A stretch of 64,000 nucleotides of DNA from Desulforamulus aeronauticus DSM 10349 (lineage in GTDB: Bacteria; Bacillota; Desulfotomaculia; Desulfotomaculales; Desulfotomaculaceae), in contig NZ_FRAR01000024.1 in NCBI RefSeq assembly GCF_900142375.1, positions 1 to 64,000 on the forward strand, given 5' to 3'. The notes beneath the pieces were generated by a model. It saw nothing but the letters and a program-made list of their open reading frames with translations, was not told the DNA's origin and made no database searches. A program made the translations under genes and the position numbers. Below are positions 53,622-60,931 of this stretch, piece after piece. Position 1 is the stretch's first letter. Each line of letters opens with the position of its first letter.

Positions 53622-53667
53622 AGGGTATTATTTCTTAGTAATTTAAGAGATAATACCCTGTTTTTTA
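53622..53667 (+). terminator. terminator of ppdK
   Basis: AGGGTATTAT and ATAATACCCT form the outer stem, TCTTA/TAAGA the inner one, followed by GTTTTTTAT. The rest of 53668-53918 holds no gene or clear signal. Confidence 0.93.
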
Positions 53668-53918
53668 TAGTTTTATTGTGAAGTAGTATCATTTTAGTTT
53701 AGTCAGGAAACTCGTAAAACCGGGAATAATCACCTAATAAGGACGAGAATATCTAGATGCAAGTTTATGGTGCTTTATAGAGATTTGTTACAATAGCAAA
53801 AGGATTTACACGACCCGAATAATAATATATGATCGTTATTTACAAAGACCATAACAACGACATATAAAATGATTATGAACAAAAGTCACTATTCTCTAAT
53901 TACACTGGAGGTTTAGCA

Positions 53919-54743
53919 ATGCAGGATGCTATTTTTATCAATCCCGTGGGGATCGTGAGATCGGATTACAAGAATACCAAAACCTTGCCACTTTCAGGCC
54001 AACATCAGGCACAGATTGAAATTTTTCCTCAATATGCGGAAGCCCTTCATCGCGTAGAAGATAATTCACATCTCTGGGTACTGTCCTGGTTTCATCTGGC
54101 TCCACGTCATAGACTTAGTAACACTTTGGGAAAATACAACCCAACTTTACCCGAATACGGCGTATTTGGTCTGCGTACTCCCGGCAGGCCAAACCCGATA
54201 GCTCTGTCCCTGGTTAGATTACTAAGTGTAAAGGAAAATATTCTCTATGTTGAAGGACTTGATGCAGTTGACCAGACGCACGTTATTGACATCAAACCCT
54301 ATAAGGAAAGTGACACTATTTTTTCACCCCTAACTCCATTCATTTATCCCCTTGATAAAAAACATAGGGTTAATAAAATTTTCAAACAGGCTTTAGCACA
54401 TCATCAAGAAGAATGTCTAGCTTTACGCATGGCTGTCCGCATGGCAGCAATGGCTCAGGAGGAATTCGGGCACCTTAATACACCAGATTTGAAGGTATCT
54501 GTTAAAGGTTCAGCCTGCCTCGCTGATTCGCTTCAAGGAATTACCCGGGCCAGGTTGGCTAACCCTGCCAGGTTTCATTTTATAGCTTCTGATACCACCA
54601 GCCAAAGTACCTGGCAAAAAGCTGATCGAGTCCTTGTCATCGAAGCCCATGGACAAGTGGATTTAGCAAGTATTATGGCTTTGCCTGATAAGGAGATATT
54701 CTTAATTAACAGATATCAAACACAAGGCAGGTCGACTTACTAG
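53919..54743 (+). CDS. TrmO/TsaA-like tRNA methyltransferase fused to an FmdE-like domain
   Basis: A 274-residue two-part protein. Residues 5-145 are a TsaA/TrmO domain (NPVGIVRSDY near 8-17, FGLRTPGRPNPIALSLVRL near 87-105, GLDAVDQTHVIDIKPY near 119-134), which methylates t6A37 of tRNA. Residues 150-274 resemble the core of FmdE (ALRMAVRMAAMAQEEFG and ADSLQGITRARLANPARFHF), a domain known from molybdenum or tungsten formylmethanofuran dehydrogenase. The motif HGHxCPG of FmdE is replaced by HHQEECLAL, so its cofactor site may be altered. ACTGGAGG precedes the ATG. A tungstate-binding protein gene follows. Confidence 0.75.
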   Translation: MQDAIFINPVGIVRSDYKNTKTLPLSGQHQAQIEIFPQYAEALHRVEDNSHLWVLSWFHLAPRHRLSNTLGKYNPTLPEYGVFGLRTPGRPNPIALSLVRLLSVKENILYVEGLDAVDQTHVIDIKPYKESDTIFSPLTPFIYPLDKKHRVNKIFKQALAHHQEECLALRMAVRMAAMAQEEFGHLNTPDLKVSVKGSACLADSLQGITRARLANPARFHFIASDTTSQSTWQKADRVLVIEAHGQVDLASIMALPDKEIFLINRYQTQGRSTY

Positions 54744-54829
54744 CTGTTATTTGGTCTTATATGGTGACCAAAAACAACTTTCTGTCATAAGGTATAACAT
54801 CACCTTTGCGAATGAAAGGGAGTATACCC

Positions 54830-55798
54830 GTGGCAAATCATGAACCGACAATCCCCCTAAGTTGTCCAGTCGGATTTAATGAACGTTATACCATAGAAGC
54901 AGGCGACACAATGTTCAAGATCGCCCAACGCTATAACATCAATGTAGCTACCCTAGTAGCCGCCAATCAACATATTCCAAATCCTAACCTGATCTATCCT
55001 GGCGATATCATCTGTATCCCCTCTGTCCCTACCCCTCCTACAACGGCTCAAGAAACCATCGTATTAGCCACCACTACCAGTACGGTTGATACTGGTTTAT
55101 TGGAATTTTTACTGCCTAGATTCGAAAGTATGACCAACTTTAAGGTAGACGTAAGATCAGTGGGTTCTGGTGAAGCGTTGGCCTTGGGGGAAAAGGGAGA
55201 GGCTGATGTACTCTTAACCCACGCTCCTGATGCAGAGCGAGAGTTGGTAGACCAGGGAATCGTAACGAATTACCAGCAGGTTATGCACAATGACTTTGTA
55301 ATTGTGGGACCTTCTTCAGACCCGGCAGGTATTAAGGGCAGCACGTCGGCAAGCAGAGCTTTCCAGGGTATTGCAAAAAAGCAAGCACCCTTTTATTCCA
55401 GGGCAGATAAGTCTGGAACTAACCTACGAGAATTGGAGATTTGGTCCAAGGCCAAAATTGAACCATCCGGCCCTTGGTATATCCGTGTTGGTAAAGGCAT
55501 GGCGGAAACACTGTTGGATGCTTCAAAGGGTCAAGGTTATACCTTGTCTGACCGTGGGACTTATCTAGCCATGAGCAGAAATATTGACCTGCAGATACTC
55601 GTGGAGGGAGACCCTATGTTGCTTAATATTTATCATGTCATGCAGGTAAACCCAGAGAAATTTCCTAATGTTAATGCAGCAGGCGGCAAAGCCTTTGTTG
55701 AATTTATGATCTCTCCGGAAACCCAACGGATAATTTGTGATTTTGGCAAAACACTGTATGGTCAGTCGTTGTTTATTGCTGATCGAATACAATGTTAA
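54830..55798 (+). CDS. LysM protein fused to a tungstate-binding (TupA-like) domain
   Basis: A 322-residue protein. AAAGGGAG lies before the GTG at 54830. A LysM domain occupies about 20-64 (YTIEAGDTMFKIAQRYNIN, YPGDIICIP); after a Pro/Thr linker, a TupA-type solute-binding domain begins near 78 with LATTTSTVDTGLLEFLLP, and continues with ADVLLTHAPDAE, NDFVIVGPSSDPAGIKG, SRADKSGTNLRELEIW and YTLSDRGTYLA, the tungstate-binding family pattern. There is no signal peptide or lipobox, and no TupB or TupC is adjacent, so export and partner are unclear. LysM without a signal peptide is seen in spore coat proteins. Confidence 0.85.
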   Translation: MANHEPTIPLSCPVGFNERYTIEAGDTMFKIAQRYNINVATLVAANQHIPNPNLIYPGDIICIPSVPTPPTTAQETIVLATTTSTVDTGLLEFLLPRFESMTNFKVDVRSVGSGEALALGEKGEADVLLTHAPDAERELVDQGIVTNYQQVMHNDFVIVGPSSDPAGIKGSTSASRAFQGIAKKQAPFYSRADKSGTNLRELEIWSKAKIEPSGPWYIRVGKGMAETLLDASKGQGYTLSDRGTYLAMSRNIDLQILVEGDPMLLNIYHVMQVNPEKFPNVNAAGGKAFVEFMISPETQRIICDFGKTLYGQSLFIADRIQC

Positions 55799-55940
55799 CT
55801 AGATCTGGAATTGTCAAAAGAGCAATTTATAAAGGAAGAATTAGGGAATACAGGAAATTAGGTTATCAAGTTGTATGAGACCTCCAAAACAGTCAGCATT
55901 TTGCATTTCTTCTGGAGAAGTTTCATATACAATGAAAGAT

Positions 55941-55990
55941 GGGTACTGTTTCTTGCTGATTTTTAAGAGACAGTACCCTTTCTTTTTATA
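55941..55990 (+). terminator. terminator after the LysM-TupA gene
   Basis: GGGTACTGT and ACAGTACCC pair, with TTTCTTTTT following. Its loop (TTCTTGCTGATTTTTAAGAG) resembles that of the ppdK terminator. Confidence 0.88.
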
Positions 55991-56013
55991 TAAATGTAAA
56001 GGAAGCTTGATAA

Positions 56014-56033
56014 AGCAATAAGGACCAATCGAA
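56014..56033 (+). repeat. second copy of the ppdK tail repeat
   Basis: AGCAATAAGGACCAATCGAA, 18 of 20 positions as at the ppdK 3' end. It is followed by another hairpin with T tract (AAAGGTGCT 56071-56079 with AGCACCTTT 56111-56119, then AAATTTTTT). No gene lies in 55799-56240. Confidence 0.65.
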
Positions 56034-56161
56034 AATAAACAGCTAAAAAAGACCTTATATAATGGATAAAAAAGGTGCTACTACTGAAATCCTAAACAAA
56101 TTTTAGAAGCAGCACCTTTAAATTTTTTCTAAAAGTTTAATCAGGGACGCTATCGACAGAA

Positions 56162-56213
56162 ATGCTACTATGCAGTACAATGTAGCCATGCTACTATGCA
56201 CCGCAATATAGCA
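56162..56213 (+). promoter_or_regulatory. two 26-bp direct repeats before padR, probable operator
   Basis: ATGCTACTATGCA occurs at 56162-56174 and again at 56188-56200, and the 26-bp units match at 21 positions. Each unit also has a dyad (GCTAC ... GTAGC in the first). They lie 28 nt before the PadR-type gene, where autoregulation by PadR proteins is common. Binding is inferred. Confidence 0.5.
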
Positions 56214-56240
56214 AGTGCGTACTGAAAGGTGGGTTAGATT

Positions 56241-56573
56241 TTGTTTGATAAATCACAGTTAATGCGCGGAACGTTAGAGGGGTGCATCTTAAAGATTATC
56301 AGTTTAAATGTAACATATGGATATGAAATTATGGAAAAACTTAAGAACTATGGTTTTGATGATATTCAGGAAGGGACAATATATCCATTGCTTGTAAGAT
56401 TGGAAAAGAAAGGCCTTATCCTTGCTGAATTTAGGCCCTCTCCACTAGGGCCAAGTAGAAAGTATTACTTTATAACAAATGAGGGCTTAGAAACATTGAA
56501 TTCTTTTGAGGTATATTGGAACAGCATTTCCATTGCTGTAAGAAAAATTATAGATTTGGAGGGCAAACAATGA
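56241..56573 (+). CDS. PadR-family transcription regulator
   Basis: A 110-residue winged-helix protein: LEGCILKIISLNVTYGYEIMEKL near 12-34 and the GTIYPLLVRLEKKGLI wing near 45-60, then ITNEGLETL. Start TTG behind AAAGGTGGG; an ATG seven codons later is possible. ATGA overlap joins it to the next gene, a membrane protein, a common PadR partnership. Probably represses its own operon through the repeats upstream. Confidence 0.88.
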   Translation: MFDKSQLMRGTLEGCILKIISLNVTYGYEIMEKLKNYGFDDIQEGTIYPLLVRLEKKGLILAEFRPSPLGPSRKYYFITNEGLETLNSFEVYWNSISIAVRKIIDLEGKQ

Positions 56574-57250
56574 ACCTGTTGAAAAAATTGCGTAAGGAGA
56601 ATAATATGCAGGACAAACTATTGTCGAAAGAAAGCAATGCCATTATTACGGACATGGTATGCTATCTCAGGTCCTCTGACCTATGTGGATATGATATCGA
56701 AGTCATACGTAAAGAATTAACGGGTATGGCGTTAGAAACACAATTGAGAAATGAAAAATTCAATGATATTATCGCCGAGGATTATAAGGCTTTGTGCGAC
56801 GAACTGATGAAAAACGGAAGTAAAAAAACACGATATGAAAAAGTATTGGAAATAGTCTATATTCTTGTATATGGTATTTTTGTGTTGTATCTTGCGGAAA
56901 TTGTTTTTTCATCTACAATAATTAATATATTTAAATCAGGTCAATTTTCAATGCAGATTACGCTAGGGTTTGTTATTTCAACCTTGATAGCTGTGGGAAT
57001 GGGATTTGGCGTTTACTATTTCATAACTAAGAATTCCTTTGAGCTATCAAAGAAAAAACGCAAAACGCAAGTGTTATTCATTATAAGTTTTTCAGCAGTT
57101 TGGACAACAGCAGTATTATCAAGATTATTCATGGGGAAGATATTTTTATTGACCATAAACTGTTTATATCCAATTGTATTACTGGGACTTGCAAGTTTGA
57201 TTATAAAGTTTTTAAACGACAAATATGCAAACAGTTTTTTTAAGGTATAA
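56570..57250 (+). CDS. membrane protein co-transcribed with padR
   Basis: A 226-residue protein from the ATG overlapping the padR stop behind GGAGGG. The N-terminal 95 residues are soluble and helical (MVCYLRSSDLCGYDIEVIRKEL), the rest has about four membrane helices (100-122, 130-152, 168-188, 192-212). This matches the 'helical domain plus membrane part' of DUF1700/DUF1129-like PadR partners that act on envelope stress. Family not certain. Confidence 0.6.
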   Translation: MNLLKKLRKENNMQDKLLSKESNAIITDMVCYLRSSDLCGYDIEVIRKELTGMALETQLRNEKFNDIIAEDYKALCDELMKNGSKKTRYEKVLEIVYILVYGIFVLYLAEIVFSSTIINIFKSGQFSMQITLGFVISTLIAVGMGFGVYYFITKNSFELSKKKRKTQVLFIISFSAVWTTAVLSRLFMGKIFLLTINCLYPIVLLGLASLIIKFLNDKYANSFFKV

Positions 57251-57339
57251 TAATTAGCATTTTCAGGTTATTGAATGAGTAGTTGATAACAACGAAGATG
57301 GGTCCATTTTGCTTGGCAGCAGTCCAGGCTAAGGTTATT

Positions 57340-57357
57340 CAACAAAGACCAATCGAA
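57340..57357 (+). repeat. third copy of the ppdK tail repeat
   Basis: CAACAAAGACCAATCGAA; the ppdK equivalent differs at two positions. Upstream TTGGCAGCAG and CAGGCTAAGG also align to the ppdK end with one gap, and downstream TTTTGTATAAAATA matches TTTAGTATAAAATA after ppdK. This is a decayed duplicate of the ppdK 3' end plus terminator. Confidence 0.65.
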
Positions 57358-57423
57358 GTAAGGATTTAAATAGTCGGGTAGGGGCCTTACCTATGAAGGA
57401 TTAAGAGGTTTTGTATAAAATAG

Positions 57424-57475
57424 AGAGAGGGTACTAACTCTTAGTTCACTAAGAGTTAGTACCCTCTCTTTTTCA
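57424..57475 (+). terminator. terminator with perfect 21-bp stem
   Basis: Arms at 57424-57444 and 57449-57469 (starting AGAGAGGGTAC) are fully complementary with a TTCA loop, followed by TTTTTC. It stops padR-operon transcripts and shields the BlaI-type promoter. 57476-57574 shows nothing else. Confidence 0.95.
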
Positions 57476-57574
57476 ATTCAGGGAGCTCATGGGATTTGGG
57501 TGTGCAGAGCGCTGGAACGGTGCTGTGTATCATATAATGTTTTTCGCCTTGGTCAATTTTTAAAAAGTTGCCTA

Positions 57575-57633
57575 TTGACAAGGGTGGTCTATAATATTAG
57601 ACTACAAAACATAACAAGTCTATAAAAATAGAC
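57575..57633 (+). promoter_or_regulatory. promoter with two BlaI-type operators
   Basis: TTGACA (57575-57580) and TAGACT (57598-57603) are 17 nt apart. Two dyads of the same form, GTCTA-TAATAT-TAGAC (57587-57602) and GTCTA-TAAAAA-TAGAC (57618-57633), lie over and after the -10 site, 31 bp apart (about three helical turns). This is how BlaI/MecI-type dimers repress their own operon. Confidence 0.85.
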
Positions 57634-57648
57634 CAAAGGAGATAAGCT

Positions 57649-58008
57649 ATGAATAAATTAGATCTTTGCGAAAGTGAATATCGTTTTGCAAGTATTGTTT
57701 GGGAAAATGAGCCCCTTGGCTCTGGAGAATTGGTAAAGCTTTGTAATGAAAAGCTCGGGTGGAAAAAATCTACTACTTATACCGTTTTGAAAAAGCTGTG
57801 CGAAAGGGAAATATTAAAAAACGAAAATTCAACCGTTTGTGCTATTGTTAAACGAGAACAGGTGCAGAAATTTGAAAGTGAGCAGTTTATTGACAAAACC
57901 TTTAACGGCTCATTGCCCCAGTTTATTACAAGTTTTATGAGCGATAAAAAGTTGTCAAAGGCCGAGGCAGATGCGCTTAAAAAACTGATTGACAGCTATA
58001 AGGGGTGA
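57649..58008 (+). CDS. BlaI/MecI/CopY-family repressor
   Basis: A 119-residue winged-helix protein: SEYRFASIVWENEPLGSGELVKLCNEKLGWKKSTTYTVLKKLCERE is the DNA-binding part (about 9-55, cited to show W, GWKKSTTYT), followed by a dimer helix region. Such repressors are cleaved when the partner metalloprotease is activated. AAAGGAG is ahead. It is followed after 5 nt by the BlaR1-like gene and is probably autoregulated through the two operators. Confidence 0.92.
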   Translation: MNKLDLCESEYRFASIVWENEPLGSGELVKLCNEKLGWKKSTTYTVLKKLCEREILKNENSTVCAIVKREQVQKFESEQFIDKTFNGSLPQFITSFMSDKKLSKAEADALKKLIDSYKG

Positions 58009-58013
58009 TAAAC

Positions 58014-60038
58014 ATGGAAGATTTCTTGTCGGCTTTGTTTCTTAAAGTACTTAATATGAGTATTACCTCAAGTTATGTCATTTTATTTGTTATGATTGCG
58101 CGGTTGTTTCTGAAAAAAGCTCCTAAGATTTTTTCCTATACTTTATGGGCGGTTGTATTGTTTCGACTTTTATGCCCATTTTCCTTTTCCTCTGCGTTTA
58201 GTTTTTTAAAAGCTGTCACCCCAAGCTCAGGTAAAATGGATTATATCTCTTCCGATGTTGGTATGATGGTACAACCCCAGATAGAAACCGGGATAGATAA
58301 AGTAAATTCAATAGTAAACAGTTCTTTACCGGCAGCAACACCATATGCCAGTGCAAATCCTATGCAGATTATCATGTTTATTCTTTCTGTTATATGGGTA
58401 CTTGGTGTTCTGATCCTAGTAATTTATAGTGTTTCATCATATTTCTTATTAAAACAAAAAGTCAGCACAGCTATGCTTTTGCAGGACAATATTTTTGAGT
58501 GCGAAAATATTGCCACACCTTTTGTACTTGGAATAATTAATCCTAAAATTTATCTGCCAATAGGACTTTCGCAAACAGAAAAAAGCTTCATTTTAAGGCA
58601 CGAGCAAACCCATATCAGACGATTGGATTATATCATTAAACCTTTTGCATTTTTAGTGCTTTGTGTTCACTGGTTTAATCCCTTGGTGTGGATCAGCTTT
58701 GTACTTATGAGTCGTGATATGGAAATGTCCTGTGATGAACAGGTAATCAAGGAACTTGGCACAGAAATCAAAAAGGATTACAGCGCGTCCTTATTATTCC
58801 TGGCAGTAAACAGGGGAATGATCAATGGAAGTCCTCTTTCCTTCGGAGAAACGGGTGTAAAAGGGCGTATAAAGAACGTACTAAATTACCAGCGCCCTAC
58901 TTTGTGGGTAATTGTTGCGGGAGTAATTGTTGTTGCAGCCATGGTGATAGGACTTGCCAGCAATCCTAATGCCGCTGCCAGTGATAATGATGCATGGGAC
59001 AGAGTGTCTTATTTTACGCCGGATGCCAAGCAAGCTATGGAGATTTATATAAAGGCACTTCGTGAAAGTGATTATCTGACACAGCTTTCTCTTGCTCATG
59101 CTGAGCCCTTTGATCCGAAGGGACAGGAAATTTGGGACACTATAAAAATTAATCATGTAAAAGTTATTAAAGAGGATGTACGTGAAAATAAGGCTTGCTA
59201 TTGGTTAGAATTGGATATTAAGGATGGAGGAAATTCTGCTTTTGAGAAAGGGGTTTTCCCCCGATGGCTGTGGCTGGTAAAAGGTGAGCAGGGTTGGTAT
59301 GTCGAAGGTCTGATGACAAGCGGACCACCAATTGCAAATTGGTGGCTTTCCGGAAATAAACAAGAGAAAGAAATAAGTATTGATGATTTAACAGAAAGAT
59401 CAATTATCACAAGTGATCGCTACAAGAACACAGAATATCCCTTGATCGCGGAACTTCCGAAAGAGGATATTTATTTATATGGGCTAAAGCCTACCGGTGT
59501 AGTGCTTAGATATGGAGATAAAATTCAATTTTTTAATTGGGAATATACAACGCCGAGATTTATTTTGCCTGTTTTACATAAATACGATCTAGATAATGAC
59601 GGTGAAGATGAAATTATTTGTGTGCTTAATGTAGGTTCAGGTACAGGATTATCCCTTTATGAATTACATGTTTTAAAGCTTTCTGGAACATCCGGCTATG
59701 TTGACTATATGTTTAGTGATTACTTAGAACAAATGAAAACTATGCTTTCCACTGCTTATCATAAAAAGGAAAATAGTATTGTAGTAAAAACTAATAATAA
59801 TAGTTACATCTATGATATTCCCATAGAATATCAAAAGCTTACTTATAAAAATGTAGCTTATGGAAATATTGTTTTCTTTGACATTTCAAATGGTTTGAAA
59901 ATAAAGATACCACTTGGTGTGTTGTTTGACGAGTTTGTAAGCCCGCAGTTTTTTGAGGATACTATATTTTTTGAAGGAGATATTGTGTTTAAAAATGGTA
60001 AATTTCAAATTACAAGTCCACAAATAACAAATAAGTAA
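58014..60038 (+). CDS. BlaR1-like M56 metalloprotease with atypical sensor region
   Basis: A 674-residue membrane protein (ATG at 58014 behind AAGGGGTGA). Four helices (about 15-33, 41-60, 118-145 and 295-315) surround the M56 zinc protease with HEQTH at 196-200 and a downstream Glu region (MSRDMEMSCDEQ). The extracellular part (about 320-674) is not the penicillin-binding domain of BlaR1: it has an NTF2-like stretch, then YDLDNDGEDEIICVLN (near 512-527) of calcium-binding type. So the signal is probably not a beta-lactam. No beta-lactamase is nearby. It should cleave the BlaI-type repressor. Confidence 0.85.
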   Translation: MEDFLSALFLKVLNMSITSSYVILFVMIARLFLKKAPKIFSYTLWAVVLFRLLCPFSFSSAFSFLKAVTPSSGKMDYISSDVGMMVQPQIETGIDKVNSIVNSSLPAATPYASANPMQIIMFILSVIWVLGVLILVIYSVSSYFLLKQKVSTAMLLQDNIFECENIATPFVLGIINPKIYLPIGLSQTEKSFILRHEQTHIRRLDYIIKPFAFLVLCVHWFNPLVWISFVLMSRDMEMSCDEQVIKELGTEIKKDYSASLLFLAVNRGMINGSPLSFGETGVKGRIKNVLNYQRPTLWVIVAGVIVVAAMVIGLASNPNAAASDNDAWDRVSYFTPDAKQAMEIYIKALRESDYLTQLSLAHAEPFDPKGQEIWDTIKINHVKVIKEDVRENKACYWLELDIKDGGNSAFEKGVFPRWLWLVKGEQGWYVEGLMTSGPPIANWWLSGNKQEKEISIDDLTERSIITSDRYKNTEYPLIAELPKEDIYLYGLKPTGVVLRYGDKIQFFNWEYTTPRFILPVLHKYDLDNDGEDEIICVLNVGSGTGLSLYELHVLKLSGTSGYVDYMFSDYLEQMKTMLSTAYHKKENSIVVKTNNNSYIYDIPIEYQKLTYKNVAYGNIVFFDISNGLKIKIPLGVLFDEFVSPQFFEDTIFFEGDIVFKNGKFQITSPQITNK

Positions 60039-60163
60039 TGAGGGGTATATTGCTTGCCTTTTACTGAAAATCGATTGATTACATAGCACATAAGAGGTGT
60101 AAAATGCTGAAACTACGGGAAGTTGATTGATGTCGATAAAAATCTCTGCTAAACTCTCCGACT

Positions 60164-60610
60164 ATGGTTAGGGGTTCGAGTGAGTGGAATCAGGCTCTTA
60201 ACAAAATAATTCAGAGACAAGAGAGGACAGCACTAACATTGGAAAACGTATCAAATGTAAATAAATTGGAATCAATAAAATCCTTCCAATCGACAATCAG
60301 TAAATCCGAAAAGGCCTTAGCTCATATGACTCAGAAAGGCGCAAATACTACCTTATTAAAGAAACGACTCAAAGCTCTTTACATCGGCTTAGCCATGCTA
60401 GAAAATATTTGGAATCAAAGACCCCATTATTATACCCTAGAAGATTTAGCAGAAGCTCGCAATGTTCTTACTGGTTTATTCCCATCAATTGAGAACATTT
60501 ATGCTAAGTCAAAGGCAGATAGTCCTCAAAGAACGCTTTTAGAAAGAAGAATTAAAGCATTGGAACTAGCTGTTCAAGCGATTGACGATCTTTCCAAATC
60601 ACACATGTGA
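60164..60610 (+). CDS. helical protein of unknown function
   Basis: Up to 148 residues, almost entirely helical with two similar segments (TLLKKRLKALYIGLAMLENI near 64-83 and TLLERRIKALELAVQAIDDL near 123-142), suggesting an internal duplication. No signal peptide or membrane helix. The ATG has no good ribosome binding site. A terminator-free gap of 125 nt separates it from the BlaR1-like gene. Family not recognised. Confidence 0.5.
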   Translation: MVRGSSEWNQALNKIIQRQERTALTLENVSNVNKLESIKSFQSTISKSEKALAHMTQKGANTTLLKKRLKALYIGLAMLENIWNQRPHYYTLEDLAEARNVLTGLFPSIENIYAKSKADSPQRTLLERRIKALELAVQAIDDLSKSHM

Positions 60611-60931
60611 AGTGTTTAGTAAGTATACAAAGGAAGAATTAGTGGAAATTCTAGTATTCAAGAGCGAGATTTTCACCTTCACATCTGATGGTGATGGGCT
60701 AAAGAATAAAGAGAAGATTAGTAAACTAGAGGTATAATCCATTGGTATATAGTAGAGTGAACGTGTCAACCACCGATAATTTTAGTGATTGGCTAATGCT
60801 TTGATTATTTAAAAGATGTAAGATCTTTAGCATGATTTTAGCTGTGCGTGTAAAATTATGCTATAGGTCTTTTTTACTCCTCATATGAGAAATTGAAAGT
60901 GGACTTTCGGTAAAAAGAAAGGGGATTGTAT
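60611..60931 (+). other. gap before the calcium ATPase
   Basis: Contains a 41-codon GTG frame (60612-60737) without a ribosome binding site, too weak to call a gene, and a hairpin AGCATGATTTTA/TAAAATTATGCT (60829-60862) followed by TCTTTTTTA that could be an attenuator or terminator 55 nt before the ATPase start. Confidence 0.5.

Noticed and set aside
60612-60737. 41-codon ORF before the calcium ATPase
   Set aside because: No ribosome binding site, no family pattern; coding status unsupported.
60780-60931. yybP-ykoY manganese riboswitch before the P-type ATPase
   Set aside because: The GGGGAGUA-type conserved segments are not seen; only a simple hairpin.
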